64,000 nucleotides of DNA from Hungatella hathewayi WAL-18680 (GTDB lineage: Bacteria > Bacillota > Clostridia > Lachnospirales > Lachnospiraceae). Under the pieces are notes generated by a model that saw only the letters and a program-made list of their open reading frames with translations, searched no databases and was not told where the DNA came from. This document shows positions 51,725-60,956 of the stretch, in pieces (positions within the stretch are counted from its first letter, which is position 1; the number at the start of each line of letters is the position of its first letter). A program made the position numbers and the translations under genes. Location: contig NZ_JH379029.1 in NCBI RefSeq assembly GCF_000235505.1, positions 385,798 through 449,797 of the forward strand. The letters run 5' to 3'.

Positions 51725-52111
51725 TTAAAATTTCTGCCCGCATTTCGGACAGTACTCAAAATCTTCCGTCGTCTCGTAGCCACAGTTACCGCAGCATTTT
51801 TTCTCCGTCCATCCATTTTCCTTCCTGCGGCCGGATTGTACCAGCGTCAGGCTGCTCTCTGTGATGTCCACCAAATCTCCGCCGGCAATCCTCTTTCCCA
51901 GCTCCTGGGACATCTCATACAGGGTGTCACAGCAGGACATTCTGACGTAATAATGGCGGTTCCATTTGAATATAGGAATGAAAAACAAACTCAGGCAGGA
52001 GTATGTCATAAACACCTGATACCGCCCATAGCCCCCGCATTGGGCACAGATAACCGTCTTGGAATATGGAATTTCCTTCGTTCTGGTATCAATTCCGCAT
52101 ATAAAAAACAT
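51725..52111 (-). CDS. Zinc-ribbon protein of unknown function
   Basis: The 128-residue protein has two Cys pairs: CAQCGG near residue 22, and CGNCGYETTEDFEYCPKCG at the C-terminus, a zinc ribbon. A hydrophobic patch with YSCLSLFFIPIFKW lies near 37-50. Proteins of this layout are common in Firmicutes and unassigned. It starts 18 bases after the oxidoreductase stop. Confidence 0.8.
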   Translation of the reverse strand: MFFICGIDTRTKEIPYSKTVICAQCGGYGRYQVFMTYSCLSLFFIPIFKWNRHYYVRMSCCDTLYEMSQELGKRIAGGDLVDITESSLTLVQSGRRKENGWTEKKCCGNCGYETTEDFEYCPKCGQKF

Positions 52112-52129
52112 GATTGTCCCGGCTCCTTT

Positions 52130-53116
52130 TTAGTTTTCCGTCTCAAACGGATAGGATACGCCCAGCTGTCTGCGGACCTCATCCATCTGTCTCATAATTT
52201 CCAGCGTCTGCTCATGAGGCATCTGCGGACATTCCGTCCAGCCATTTCTGACAGCCTCCACGCAGGCCATCACCTCGTACTCATACCCGGATATCTGTGG
52301 CGGACACGGGTACTCGGCAACCATCTTCCGATCTACATTATATACCTGGATACTCTCAAAATTGTTGATATTCTCCACGATGATATAACCCTTGGAACCG
52401 TAGATCATTCCCTTTCTGTCGCTAAGCGACATGATACCGCTGCACAGCTGTGCCATTCTGCCGTCCTTATAAAAAATGGTAATGCTGTTCTGGGCATCCA
52501 CACCCTGTTCCGTCTTCACACAGCCGGCCTGTATCCTGTCAATCTCATCCCCCATAACAACCGACGCAAATGTCAGGGTATACACGCCCACATCCAGAAG
52601 CGCGCCGCCAGCCAGCGCCGGACTCTGAATCCGCTCCACACCGTCAATCAGATAATACAGATTGGCCGTCACCGTGGAAACCTTGCCAATCACCCCTGAT
52701 TTTATCACGTCCTGAAGCGTCCTCACCATCGGCATATAGCGCACCCACATGGCCTCCGTCACCAGCAGATTCCGCTCCTTCGCCATGGCAAACACTTCCC
52801 GCGCCTGGGCTTCATTTACCGTAAATGCCTTCTCACACAGCACATGCTTCCCGTGCTCCAGACACAGCTTGATATGCTCATAATGATGGGAATGAGGCGA
52901 CGCCACATAGACAAGGTCCACCTCCGGGTCTTGCACCATCTCCTCATAGGAGCCGTAAGCCTTCTCAAACCCGTACTCTCCGGCAAAACTCTCCGCCTTT
53001 TCCTTCGAGCGGGAGGCAACGGCATAACTGTTCACCCACTTCATCTCCCTGATTGTTTCCGCCATGGTGCCTGCAATTCTGCCGGCGCCTAAAATTGCCA
53101 TATTCATTGATTTCAT
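52130..53116 (-). CDS. Gfo/Idh/MocA-family oxidoreductase
   Basis: The 328-residue protein has an N-terminal Rossmann domain (MAILGAGRIAGTMAETI), the VYVASPHSHHYEHIKLCLEHGKHVLCEKAF segment with its catalytic Lys, and a C-terminal alpha/beta domain with GGALLDVGVY. It would oxidise or epimerise a sugar, inositol or related compound with NAD(P). No sugar transporter is adjacent. It lies 22 bases after the TIR gene. Confidence 0.9.
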   Translation of the reverse strand: MKSMNMAILGAGRIAGTMAETIREMKWVNSYAVASRSKEKAESFAGEYGFEKAYGSYEEMVQDPEVDLVYVASPHSHHYEHIKLCLEHGKHVLCEKAFTVNEAQAREVFAMAKERNLLVTEAMWVRYMPMVRTLQDVIKSGVIGKVSTVTANLYYLIDGVERIQSPALAGGALLDVGVYTLTFASVVMGDEIDRIQAGCVKTEQGVDAQNSITIFYKDGRMAQLCSGIMSLSDRKGMIYGSKGYIIVENINNFESIQVYNVDRKMVAEYPCPPQISGYEYEVMACVEAVRNGWTECPQMPHEQTLEIMRQMDEVRRQLGVSYPFETEN

Positions 53117-53138
53117 ACATGACCTCCTGTCATTTTTG

Positions 53139-53927
53139 TCACATTAAAATGCGGGGATTTTTATAATACAGGTTACGTACATCCGTCAATAACTTGCCGC
53201 CATGCTTCACTCCCTCCATAAAATCGCCGCCATCCAGTTCAAATTCAAGAATATCACCTACCCGTAAATTCTCTACTTTTACAAACCGGGCAGAAATCCA
53301 CTGCTGCTCTACATCCCACCGGTCAAGTTTTTCTGTATTTCGCCCCTTCTTTAAGTCCTCTACCGATATTTTCCCTTTTATTTTATAATAATAAGCGTCG
53401 CCTTTGGGAACCCTGTATATCTCAGTAATAACAGCCCGATATACCCCCTTTTCATCCGGTGTCAGTATTCCACAGCTTGGCAGGAACCTTTTAAGGGCAT
53501 CCACAAAATGCAGACTGCTTGCCGTTGTAATATTCAATTTTCCAAGTTCCTTATACAGCGTATCCAGACCTTCTAAATCATTTATCATAACCGCCTGAGT
53601 TCTTTCCAATGGTTTACATAAATCTCCAAACGTCAATGGCGGAACCAAAACAGGTTTCACATATTTCCCCAAAGCCCAGGCAGCCCCCATCTCAATCAGG
53701 CAGAACGGACTTTTTAAATATTCCGGCGTAATGAGAAAAATAACGGCTTCACATCCCCGAAGCTCCTCGCGTATTCTATTGATAAAATCCTCGCCAATAC
53801 CAAGACTTCCCTTTTTCGAAGAACAGAAAATATCACTGATTCCCATTCCATCGTGCAGAAAATTATAAAATGCGTCAATTAACTCCGCGTCCTTCGCCGC
53901 ATGACTGATAAATACCTTATTGCTCAT
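53139..53927 (-). CDS. TIR-domain protein
   Basis: The 262-residue protein starts NKVFISHAAKDAELIDAFYNFL, the TIR opening. VIFLITPEYLKSPFCLIEMGAAWALG contains the conserved Glu79, which in NAD-cleaving TIR domains is catalytic. The TIR part ends near 140. The remaining 120 residues form a strand-rich domain (VYRAVITEIYRVPKGDAYYYKIKG, LRVGDILEFELDGG) that I do not recognise. Two sampled stretches are about 37-38 % GC against roughly 55 % nearby, suggesting recent acquisition. A defence role by NAD+ depletion is possible, but no Thoeris or CBASS partner gene is adjacent. Confidence 0.88.
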   Translation of the reverse strand: MSNKVFISHAAKDAELIDAFYNFLHDGMGISDIFCSSKKGSLGIGEDFINRIREELRGCEAVIFLITPEYLKSPFCLIEMGAAWALGKYVKPVLVPPLTFGDLCKPLERTQAVMINDLEGLDTLYKELGKLNITTASSLHFVDALKRFLPSCGILTPDEKGVYRAVITEIYRVPKGDAYYYKIKGKISVEDLKKGRNTEKLDRWDVEQQWISARFVKVENLRVGDILEFELDGGDFMEGVKHGGKLLTDVRNLYYKNPRILM

Positions 53928-54034
53928 AAGAATATCCTCTCTTTTGTAAGATAATGAATCCTGATTCTATTTTAATATAAATCCCCCTGTTCGTCCACCA
54001 GATTAACCGCCAATCTGTGATTCCCTGCATCCTT

Positions 54035-55444
54035 CTATACAATCCCGTTCAGCTCCTGATACAGCGACTTTGCATAGCTGTCCGTCATTCCGCAGATATA
54101 GTCCGTCACCAGCAGCAGCCTGAGATACAGCTTCTCCTCCTTTGACTTCCCCTCTGAATAAATCTTATAAACCTTTTTATAATTATCCGAAATCAGCGAC
54201 ATCATTTTCTCCTGAACCGCCTTTAACCTGGTATCCGTGTCATAATAAACCGCCGCATCCACAAACTTGTCCAGCAGAAAATTAAATATCGTCTCCGCCG
54301 CAATCTCCAGCTTCAGAATCGGCTTCGAGATAAACGCATACCGGTAAGCGATATCCCCCAGCGCCTTCATCAGCAGATTCACATCGGTCCCTTCCAGCAG
54401 CTCCGCCCCATAGGTCCCGTTCATGATCTCGCCGTAATGGCTGGTAAATCCATACGTCGCCCCACCGATGGCCTGTCCCTGGACACTGACCACCCAGTTT
54501 TGCACCGCATACAAATCCGGCCTGGAATACTTCTTGTCCAGCGCCTTCTGATACCGCTCCTCCAGCCAGCTGACCACCGCTTTATATTTCTCGCTCTGCT
54601 TCTCCGGCCGATAACCTTTGAGTTCCGCAACCAGCTGCTCATAGGTGATGCATCCCTTCTTCACCGCGTCCTCAATATCTGCCGTGCGGTAAGCGATATC
54701 ATCCGCCGCCTCCAGAATAAACGCCAGCGGATGCCGCATTCCATTGGCCCCCGTCGACATTTCCACATCCTGAAAATTCTCTCTGTCCGCATAGAAATAT
54801 CCCATCTTTTTATCCTTGATATTCCCGCTTTTCGGATTCATCTCCAGTGAAGACCCCGGATATTTGATAATGGCCCCCAAAAGCCCCTTCGTCAGATTCA
54901 TCCCATGCTCGTCCACCAGAAAATGCAGCTTCGTCACCACCCTGAACGCCTGTGTATTTCCCTCAAAATGGTAGAAATCCTGCACCATCTGCTCATTCAA
55001 CAGCTCCACAACCGGCGTCCCCTCGAACTCAAGCCTGTCTAAATTTTTCTTAAACCACTCCTGAATAGCCGTCTCCCCAAAGTGACCAAACGGCGGGTTC
55101 CCAATATCATGAATCAATCCCGCACACTGCAAAATATCACAAATCGCCGCCTTATGTTCCAGCGTAAACGTTTCGTCCTTCACATTTTTCCGAATACTCT
55201 CCGAAATATTCTGGCCCAGCGACTTGGCAAACGACGACACCTCCAGGGAATGGGTCAGCCGCGTTCTGATAAAATCACTTCTGTCCAGAGGAAACACCTG
55301 GGTCTTATCCTGAAGCCTCCGAAACGAAGCGCTCCCGATAATCCGGTGATAATCCTTCTCAAACTCCGACCTCAAATCCGAAGCCCCCGCCTTCCTCACA
55401 AAACTCCTGATTCTATCCTCACACAACAACGTATCCCAGTCCAT
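54035..55444 (-). CDS. dGTPase-like deoxynucleoside triphosphate triphosphohydrolase
   Basis: The 469-residue HD-domain protein has RTRLTHSLEVSSFA, GLIHDIGNPPFGHFGE and EAADDIAYRTADIED, which supply the metal-binding His and Asp residues. It also has the YHRIIGSASFRRLQDKTQVF opening of the Dgt family. It hydrolyses dNTPs to nucleoside and triphosphate, which lowers dNTP pools or protects against phage. It is a single gene. The start at 55444 is MDWDTLLCEDR; a weak ggaggcgg site precedes it. Confidence 0.92.
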   Translation of the reverse strand: MDWDTLLCEDRIRSFVRKAGASDLRSEFEKDYHRIIGSASFRRLQDKTQVFPLDRSDFIRTRLTHSLEVSSFAKSLGQNISESIRKNVKDETFTLEHKAAICDILQCAGLIHDIGNPPFGHFGETAIQEWFKKNLDRLEFEGTPVVELLNEQMVQDFYHFEGNTQAFRVVTKLHFLVDEHGMNLTKGLLGAIIKYPGSSLEMNPKSGNIKDKKMGYFYADRENFQDVEMSTGANGMRHPLAFILEAADDIAYRTADIEDAVKKGCITYEQLVAELKGYRPEKQSEKYKAVVSWLEERYQKALDKKYSRPDLYAVQNWVVSVQGQAIGGATYGFTSHYGEIMNGTYGAELLEGTDVNLLMKALGDIAYRYAFISKPILKLEIAAETIFNFLLDKFVDAAVYYDTDTRLKAVQEKMMSLISDNYKKVYKIYSEGKSKEEKLYLRLLLVTDYICGMTDSYAKSLYQELNGIV

Positions 55445-55571
55445 GGCCGCCTCCTTATCCGTAACTTATCCGTAACAATATTACTCCCCTCTATTCTAAT
55501 ACACTTCCCCCTCCACATCAACTAAAATCCCCATTTCCCCCACGCCGCCACTAATTCAACACAGCACAAAA

Positions 55572-55589
55572 GGCAGGTTTTCACCTGCC
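55572..55589 (-). terminator. Terminator of the ula-like operon
   Basis: Arms ggcaggt (55572-55578) and acctgcc (55583-55589) with a short T run on the minus strand lie 20 bases past the esterase stop. Confidence 0.7.
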
Positions 55590-55609
55590 CCATTCCGTGC
55601 GATCTTCCA

Positions 55610-56416
55610 TCATTCCTGTACCAGCGTTCCTTTCAGTGGAAGCCACTGTAATACCTTTTTTATCTGCTCATCCCAATAATCCCAGTTATGAATGCCGGGA
55701 CTCTCATCATAAGTCAAATCAACCTTTAACTCTTCCAGCCGCTCACGCGCCGAACAATTAAGGGAATAGAGGAAATCCTCCGTTCCGCAACACTGATAGA
55801 ATCTCGGAAGCTGTACTCCCTCCTTCTGTCGTTTCCTGATGAGCGCAAAAATATCGTTATCCGTTCCCTCTACCGGCTTATCGCCAAAGACATCCTTCAT
55901 ATTCATGGCCGATGGTGCGCCGTCAACCGTTTCGTTATATAATGCCGCGATATCCACCGCCCCCGACAGACTGGCCGCGCAGGCAAATCTCTGAGGCGTT
56001 TCAAGCGCAACGCGGTAGGAACCGTAACCCCCCATCGACATTCCCGCAATAAACGTGTCCTCCCTGCGTATCGAAACCGGAAACATGGCATTGATAAATG
56101 CCGGAAGTTCTTTTGTCATATAGGTAAGAAATTTCGCTCCATGAGCCATATCTACATAACAGCTGTTGGTCACGGAAGCGCAGACCACCGCCAGTTTATA
56201 TTTCTGTGCAAACCGCTCAATACCGCTGTTCCTCGTCCACACGGTGGCATCCCCAAAAGCGCCATGAAGCAGGTAAAGCACCTGATACCGCTTATCTTTC
56301 TGATAATAGGGTGTGGAGTCCGGCAAAAAAGGCTCATCAGGCGTAGGTATTACCACCCTGATATCCGTATTGGTAAGCAATGAAGTAGAAAACAGTTTGA
56401 TATCAAATAATGCCAT
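55610..56416 (-). CDS. Esterase of the feruloyl/tributyrin esterase (EstA-like) family
   Basis: The 268-residue alpha/beta hydrolase has LYLLHGAFGDATVW (oxyanion loop), AGMSMGGYGSY with the nucleophile Ser127, CGTEDFLYSLN with a likely catalytic Asp, and GIHNWDYWDEQ with the catalytic His. Relatives cleave short acyl or hydroxycinnamoyl esters from sugars. No signal peptide is seen. It is the last gene of the ula-like operon, 36 bases after the permease, and may free a sugar acid from an ester after import. Confidence 0.85.
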   Translation of the reverse strand: MALFDIKLFSTSLLTNTDIRVVIPTPDEPFLPDSTPYYQKDKRYQVLYLLHGAFGDATVWTRNSGIERFAQKYKLAVVCASVTNSCYVDMAHGAKFLTYMTKELPAFINAMFPVSIRREDTFIAGMSMGGYGSYRVALETPQRFACAASLSGAVDIAALYNETVDGAPSAMNMKDVFGDKPVEGTDNDIFALIRKRQKEGVQLPRFYQCCGTEDFLYSLNCSARERLEELKVDLTYDESPGIHNWDYWDEQIKKVLQWLPLKGTLVQE

Positions 56417-56452
56417 AATATTCTCCTTTCCATAGGCAAAGTCCCGTTGTAA

Positions 56453-57403
56453 TCAGGTTCCGTCAGTACGTCTTTTTTGAATTGCATCCATGGAAATCGC
56501 AAACAAAAGCAGCGCTCCCTTTATCACCTGCTGCATATTAGAGTTAACCCCCATCAGTATCAATCCGTTGGCAAGAATACCGATAATCAATACACCGATA
56601 AACGAATTTATCATACTGCCGTTACCACCGCCAAACGTGATACCTCCCAGACAGGCGGCTGTCATACAGTCAAACTGGTAGTTGGACCCGGCGGTAGCTG
56701 TCGCGCTGTTGGTTCTGGCCAGCATGACAATCGTACCGATGCTGGTAAAGAACCCACACAGTCCGTAGATGATAATCCGCACCCGGATAATGTTAATGCC
56801 GGCGAGACGGGCCGCCTCCTGGTTTCCTCCCAGCGCATAGACCTCTCGGCCAAAATAAGTTTTAGAAAGCAAAAACCATCCCGCAATACAGACAAGAATC
56901 AGGATAATAACCGAAACAGGAATCTGCCCGATTCTGCCCTGCCCAAACCAGAGAAAGCTGGCAGGCATATCATAAATCGGATAACCGTTGGTGACCACCA
57001 GGGCCAGCCCGTTCAGAATCAGCATGGTACAGAGTGTGATCACAAACGGCGTTACCTTCAGCGCCGCCGCAATCGCCCCGTTGATGCATCCCAGCAGAAT
57101 GCCGACCAGCATCCCAAGAAGGATTGCCACCGGAACCGGGACCTTGGCATAGACCATCATGGCCGCCATCAGCAAGCCGTTGCAGGCCACCTGTCCCCCC
57201 ACGGAAAGGTCAGCGCCGCCCGAAATCATGACAAAGGATACACCGGTCACCACAATACCGTAGATTGCCACCTGTTGCAGCACATTCATAAGGTTAGCTG
57301 GTGACAGAAACACCCTCTGTGTGATTGCAAAAAACAGAAATACGGCAGCGAGTATTGTATAGGCGCCAAATTTTCGATAAAAGCTCCAGAATTTTTCTCC
57401 CAT
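56453..57403 (-). CDS. Sugar ABC transporter permease (RbsC type)
   Basis: The 316-residue protein has about ten hydrophobic segments, GGADLSVGGQVACNG near residue 60 and GGNQEAARLAGINI, both hallmarks of CUT2 permeases. A single permease forms a homodimer in this class. It follows the ATPase by 15 bases. The substrate should be a monosaccharide-sized compound. Confidence 0.92.
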   Translation of the reverse strand: MGEKFWSFYRKFGAYTILAAVFLFFAITQRVFLSPANLMNVLQQVAIYGIVVTGVSFVMISGGADLSVGGQVACNGLLMAAMMVYAKVPVPVAILLGMLVGILLGCINGAIAAALKVTPFVITLCTMLILNGLALVVTNGYPIYDMPASFLWFGQGRIGQIPVSVIILILVCIAGWFLLSKTYFGREVYALGGNQEAARLAGINIIRVRIIIYGLCGFFTSIGTIVMLARTNSATATAGSNYQFDCMTAACLGGITFGGGNGSMINSFIGVLIIGILANGLILMGVNSNMQQVIKGALLLFAISMDAIQKRRTDGT

Positions 57404-57418
57404 TATGTTTACCCCATT

Positions 57419-58903
57419 CTAATTATTGCCTGACGCCAAATTCAGCACGTGCGCCTGACTAAACTCTTCTCTAAGTATAATTCCTGCCTGTCTGCCCTCG
57501 CTGATTACAACGATTCTGTCAGACATGCCCAATAATTCCGGCATATCGGAGGAAACCATCATAATCGAATGCCCTTCCTCCACCAGCTGATTCATAAGCT
57601 GATATATTTCCTGCTTGGCGCCCACATCGACTCCCCTTGTCGGCTCGTCAAAAATCAGGATACGCGTATTCGCAGCCATTGTTTTTGCCAGAACTACCTT
57701 CTGCTGGTTCCCGCCCGAAAGATTGCCCGCAAGCTGATTGGGCGAATGGGTGCGTATATTAAGGCGCTCAATATAGTCATTCGCAATTTCTTTCTCTTTC
57801 TTCTGATCTACAACGCCCAAATGGCTGATGCTTTTGAGCGTGGAGATCACACAGTTCCAGCGGATGCTCATCTTGAGAAACAGCCCGGTGCGTTTGCGGT
57901 CTTCCGGAATCAGTCCTATCCCCTTTTTCAGCGCGTCGCAGGTATCCTTCACACGCACCGGTTTTCCATCCAGGTATATTTGTCCGCCCTCCAGTCGGTT
58001 CGCACCGTATATCACATTCATAAGTTCAGTACGCCCCGCTCCGACAAGCCCTCCAAAACCCAGTATTTCTCCTTTATGAAGAGCGAAATTAATATCCCGG
58101 ACACCATTTCCTGTCAGATTCTCGACTCGCAGCACTTCCTCACCGATTTCCGCCTTCCTGCCAGGATAGCTTTCTGTCAGCTTGCGCCCGACCATTAAAT
58201 TGACAAGCTCCTGCCGGTCCGTCTCCGCTATATCCAGCGTTTTTATGTATTCCCCGTCGCGCATGATGGAGACCCGGTCCCCTATCTCAAACAGTTCTTC
58301 AATCCGATGTGAAATGTAGAGAATCGTGACACCGCGCTCTTTCAGCCGTCTGACAATTTTAAACAGCAGCTCCACCTCGTTCACCGTAAGCGGAGCGGTG
58401 GGTTCGTCCATAATCAGGATACGCACATTCCGGCTGACCGCCTTTGCTATCTCCACAATCTGCATATAAGCCGGCGTATAACTGCCCACCGGACGGTTCG
58501 GATTGACATCCACACCTAGATCGTCAAAGATTTCCTTGGCCCGTTTCGCACGCTCTTTCGTATTGACAACCAAACCACTGGTATGCTCGTTCAGATAGAC
58601 ATTTTCCGCACAGGTCATCTGGGGGATAAGATTGAACTCCTGATAGATAACCTCCACACCTTTATCTTTTGCAAGCTGGGGTGTGAGACTGGTAAATTCC
58701 TCCCCGTCAATCTCAATAACCCCTTCATCAGGCCGGATTGCACCGGCAATGCATTTAATCAGAGTGGATTTCCCCGCTCCATTTTCCCCCAGCAGCGCAT
58801 GCACTTCTCCCTCCCTAAATTCCATCGAGAGGCGGTTAATCGCCTTGACCCCGGGATAAAATTTGGAAAGCGTCTTGATTTTCAATATGCTCTTATCTGT
58901 CAC
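57419..58903 (-). CDS. Sugar ABC transporter ATPase, double-domain (RbsA/MglA type)
   Basis: The 494-residue protein has two ABC cassettes. The first has Walker A GENGAGKST near residue 37. The second has the degenerate GLVGAGRTEL near 280 together with LSGGNQQKVVLAK and ILIFDEPTRGVDVGAK. This arrangement defines CUT2 ATPases, which energise ribose-, galactose- or related importers. It sits between the binding protein and the permease. Confidence 0.94.
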   Translation of the reverse strand: MTDKSILKIKTLSKFYPGVKAINRLSMEFREGEVHALLGENGAGKSTLIKCIAGAIRPDEGVIEIDGEEFTSLTPQLAKDKGVEVIYQEFNLIPQMTCAENVYLNEHTSGLVVNTKERAKRAKEIFDDLGVDVNPNRPVGSYTPAYMQIVEIAKAVSRNVRILIMDEPTAPLTVNEVELLFKIVRRLKERGVTILYISHRIEELFEIGDRVSIMRDGEYIKTLDIAETDRQELVNLMVGRKLTESYPGRKAEIGEEVLRVENLTGNGVRDINFALHKGEILGFGGLVGAGRTELMNVIYGANRLEGGQIYLDGKPVRVKDTCDALKKGIGLIPEDRKRTGLFLKMSIRWNCVISTLKSISHLGVVDQKKEKEIANDYIERLNIRTHSPNQLAGNLSGGNQQKVVLAKTMAANTRILIFDEPTRGVDVGAKQEIYQLMNQLVEEGHSIMMVSSDMPELLGMSDRIVVISEGRQAGIILREEFSQAHVLNLASGNN

Positions 58904-58913
58904 AATCCCTCTC

Positions 58914-60023
58914 CTATTTCTCCGTATTCACCTTTGCAAGCTCCTTATAATAATCATCATAATAGGTAGTCAGGTTCTCTCGCGAAACCGGGTAATTCAG
59001 GGCCGCCCAGTCATGGGGATAGCTTTCGCCCTCAAGCAGGCCAATGGTGTGCTCCGCAAGGTTTCTTCCCTGGTCGCCCATCCATATCTCGCCCTCATAG
59101 CAGCTGTCCGCCTTGTTGAGTTCGCTCAATACCTGCTCCGAAAGCGCTGAGCCAAACACCGCAAACTCTCCATACACCGCCTTGCCCGCCGCCTTCGCAG
59201 ACTCCAGACCGATAAGTGAGAATGCATTGTGCATAGCCACAATACAGTGCACATCCGGATACTGCATCAGCAGCGTATCCACGTCAGCCCGCACCTGGTC
59301 GGTAGAACTCAAAATGACTTCCCCTACACATTCGCCCTCCGGCAGAAGCTTTGCCATGCCTTCCACCACACCTCTTGACTTATCGGCAGTTGCAGGTGTC
59401 GTGTTGTTGGAAATGCAGATATACTGCCCTTTTCCGTCATAATGCTCTCCCATCCATTCGGCCGCCATCTTGGCAGTCTGATACCCCACATCGTAATTGT
59501 CCTGCATCAGCCAGTGATGGTAATACTTAATCTCCGCCGAAGCCGAAACCACAAGCACTCCCTGCTCCATGGCCTTCTTCAATGCCAGGTCACAGGTCTG
59601 GTCCTGGGCCATAATCACGATAGCGTCGATCCCGCCGGCCACCCAGCTCTCAATTGCGGTAATTCCTCTGGTAGCATCGCTGTTCACTCCATCCGAGACA
59701 AATTCATAACCCGCATCCTCAAATATCGCCTTGGCATCCTTGATGATACCGTTATAAAACTCACTGGTCGTATCAGGCACAATCAGCCCTACCTTATTGA
59801 CCTTCTCATTCTTTGGCGTCCATGAAATCACCTCGTCCGCCGCCATCTGCACATAGTAATCCGGTGAATCCTTGTCTTCCGATAATGCCTCTGCCGATGT
59901 GACATCCGCAGAACCGGAAGATACTTCCTCCTTGCTGACCTTGGATTCGCCTGCGGCGCTGCCACATGCAGTCATAGAAATTGCCATCGTCCCCACCAAC
60001 ATCAATGCTAATAACCTTCTCAT
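58914..60023 (-). CDS. Sugar-binding lipoprotein (RbsB type)
   Basis: The 369-residue protein has a signal peptide with lipobox MTAC and a Ser/Glu-rich linker. A periplasmic-binding-protein fold of the ribose type follows (VNKVGLIVPDTTSEFYNGIIKDAKAIFEDAGYEF, IDAIVIMAQDQTCDLALKKA, VHCIVAMHNAFSLIGLESAKAAGK). It captures the substrate for the CUT2 transporter. Position inside a run of ascorbate-pathway genes makes ascorbate, a sugar lactone or a related sugar acid the best guess for the ligand. Confidence 0.92.
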   Translation of the reverse strand: MRRLLALMLVGTMAISMTACGSAAGESKVSKEEVSSGSADVTSAEALSEDKDSPDYYVQMAADEVISWTPKNEKVNKVGLIVPDTTSEFYNGIIKDAKAIFEDAGYEFVSDGVNSDATRGITAIESWVAGGIDAIVIMAQDQTCDLALKKAMEQGVLVVSASAEIKYYHHWLMQDNYDVGYQTAKMAAEWMGEHYDGKGQYICISNNTTPATADKSRGVVEGMAKLLPEGECVGEVILSSTDQVRADVDTLLMQYPDVHCIVAMHNAFSLIGLESAKAAGKAVYGEFAVFGSALSEQVLSELNKADSCYEGEIWMGDQGRNLAEHTIGLLEGESYPHDWAALNYPVSRENLTTYYDDYYKELAKVNTEK

Positions 60024-60086
60024 TCTTTCTCCTCCTCTTTTGCTCTTATCATTCCGGCGATTTTCACCCGCCGTATATCACAGGTT

Positions 60087-60947
60087 TCATGTGTTACAGA
60101 GTTTCGCAGCTTCATCCAGCTTTTTTCTTAAAAATACATTTGCATCGGATATATCGCTCTGCCATGCAGCGCCTCCGGTATACCAGAACTCCCCCACGAA
60201 GGCCCGCACTCCCAGCCTCATCGCGGCACAGGCACAGCCTGTAAAATCCACATGGCCGCATCCATAAGGGACCTCCCTGAATTCTCCTGGGCGGGTTTCC
60301 TTGAGATGTACCGCCGACAGATGACCGTATCCCAGTTTCATGTCAGCTTCCACACTGCCATCCTGGGCCTTGGCGGCGCAGGTCAGATTTCCGATATCCG
60401 GATAAATCTGAAGCCAGGGATTATTGATATACGTCACCTCTCTCATCGCTTTCCCAACCGTGTTCATAAACGGCGTTTCCATGGTTTCAAATGCCAGCGT
60501 CACGCCGTATTTCGCAGCCATTAATACTGCTTTTTCCAAATTGCTCTCAAACCACCGCCTTGTATTCTCATCGCCCGGTTCATAGTAAACATCATATCCC
60601 GCAAGCTGTATGACCCTGACGGACAGACGGCTTGCCAGTATGACCGCCTTTTCCATAATCTCCATGCTTTGGCGGCGGATTTCCTCATCGGGATGACCCA
60701 TGGGAAATCTGCGGTGTCCTGAAAGACAGATGGAGTGAATCGGAACGCCCAGCTCATACACCGCATCCGCCAGCTGTTTCACTTCCCCCGGCGTCCAGTC
60801 AAGGCGTGCCAGTTTTTCATCGCTCTCATCAACCGACAGCTCCATATAATCAAATCCCGTCTGTCTCGTCACCGCCAGTTTTTCTCTCAACGTCAAACGG
60901 TTTGGCATACTTTTTTCATATAATCCCAAACGGTAAGTATCTGTCAT
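60087..60947 (-). CDS. ulaE: L-ribulose/L-xylulose-5-phosphate 3-epimerase (UlaE/SgbU family)
   Basis: The protein of about 286 residues has LGLYEKSMPNRLTLREKL, SVDESDEKLARLDW, CLSGHRRFPMGHPD, RVIQLAGYDVYYEPGDENTRRWF and NNPWLQIYPDIGNL, which follow Escherichia coli UlaE almost motif by motif. It converts L-xylulose 5-phosphate to L-ribulose 5-phosphate. The ATG at 60947 was taken; a GTG three codons earlier directly follows the gaggggg site and is the alternative. It begins 9 bases from the epimerase AraD/UlaF stop. Confidence 0.92.
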   Translation of the reverse strand: MTDTYRLGLYEKSMPNRLTLREKLAVTRQTGFDYMELSVDESDEKLARLDWTPGEVKQLADAVYELGVPIHSICLSGHRRFPMGHPDEEIRRQSMEIMEKAVILASRLSVRVIQLAGYDVYYEPGDENTRRWFESNLEKAVLMAAKYGVTLAFETMETPFMNTVGKAMREVTYINNPWLQIYPDIGNLTCAAKAQDGSVEADMKLGYGHLSAVHLKETRPGEFREVPYGCGHVDFTGCACAAMRLGVRAFVGEFWYTGGAAWQSDISDANVFLRKKLDEAAKLCNT

Positions 60948-60956
60948 CGATATCAC

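Noticed and set aside
53139-55444. TIR plus HD phosphohydrolase as a known defence operon
   Set aside because: The genes are separated by 107 bases, and no cyclase, sirtuin or sensor partner is present. The HD protein is an ordinary Dgt-type enzyme, so only the TIR gene is reported as notable.
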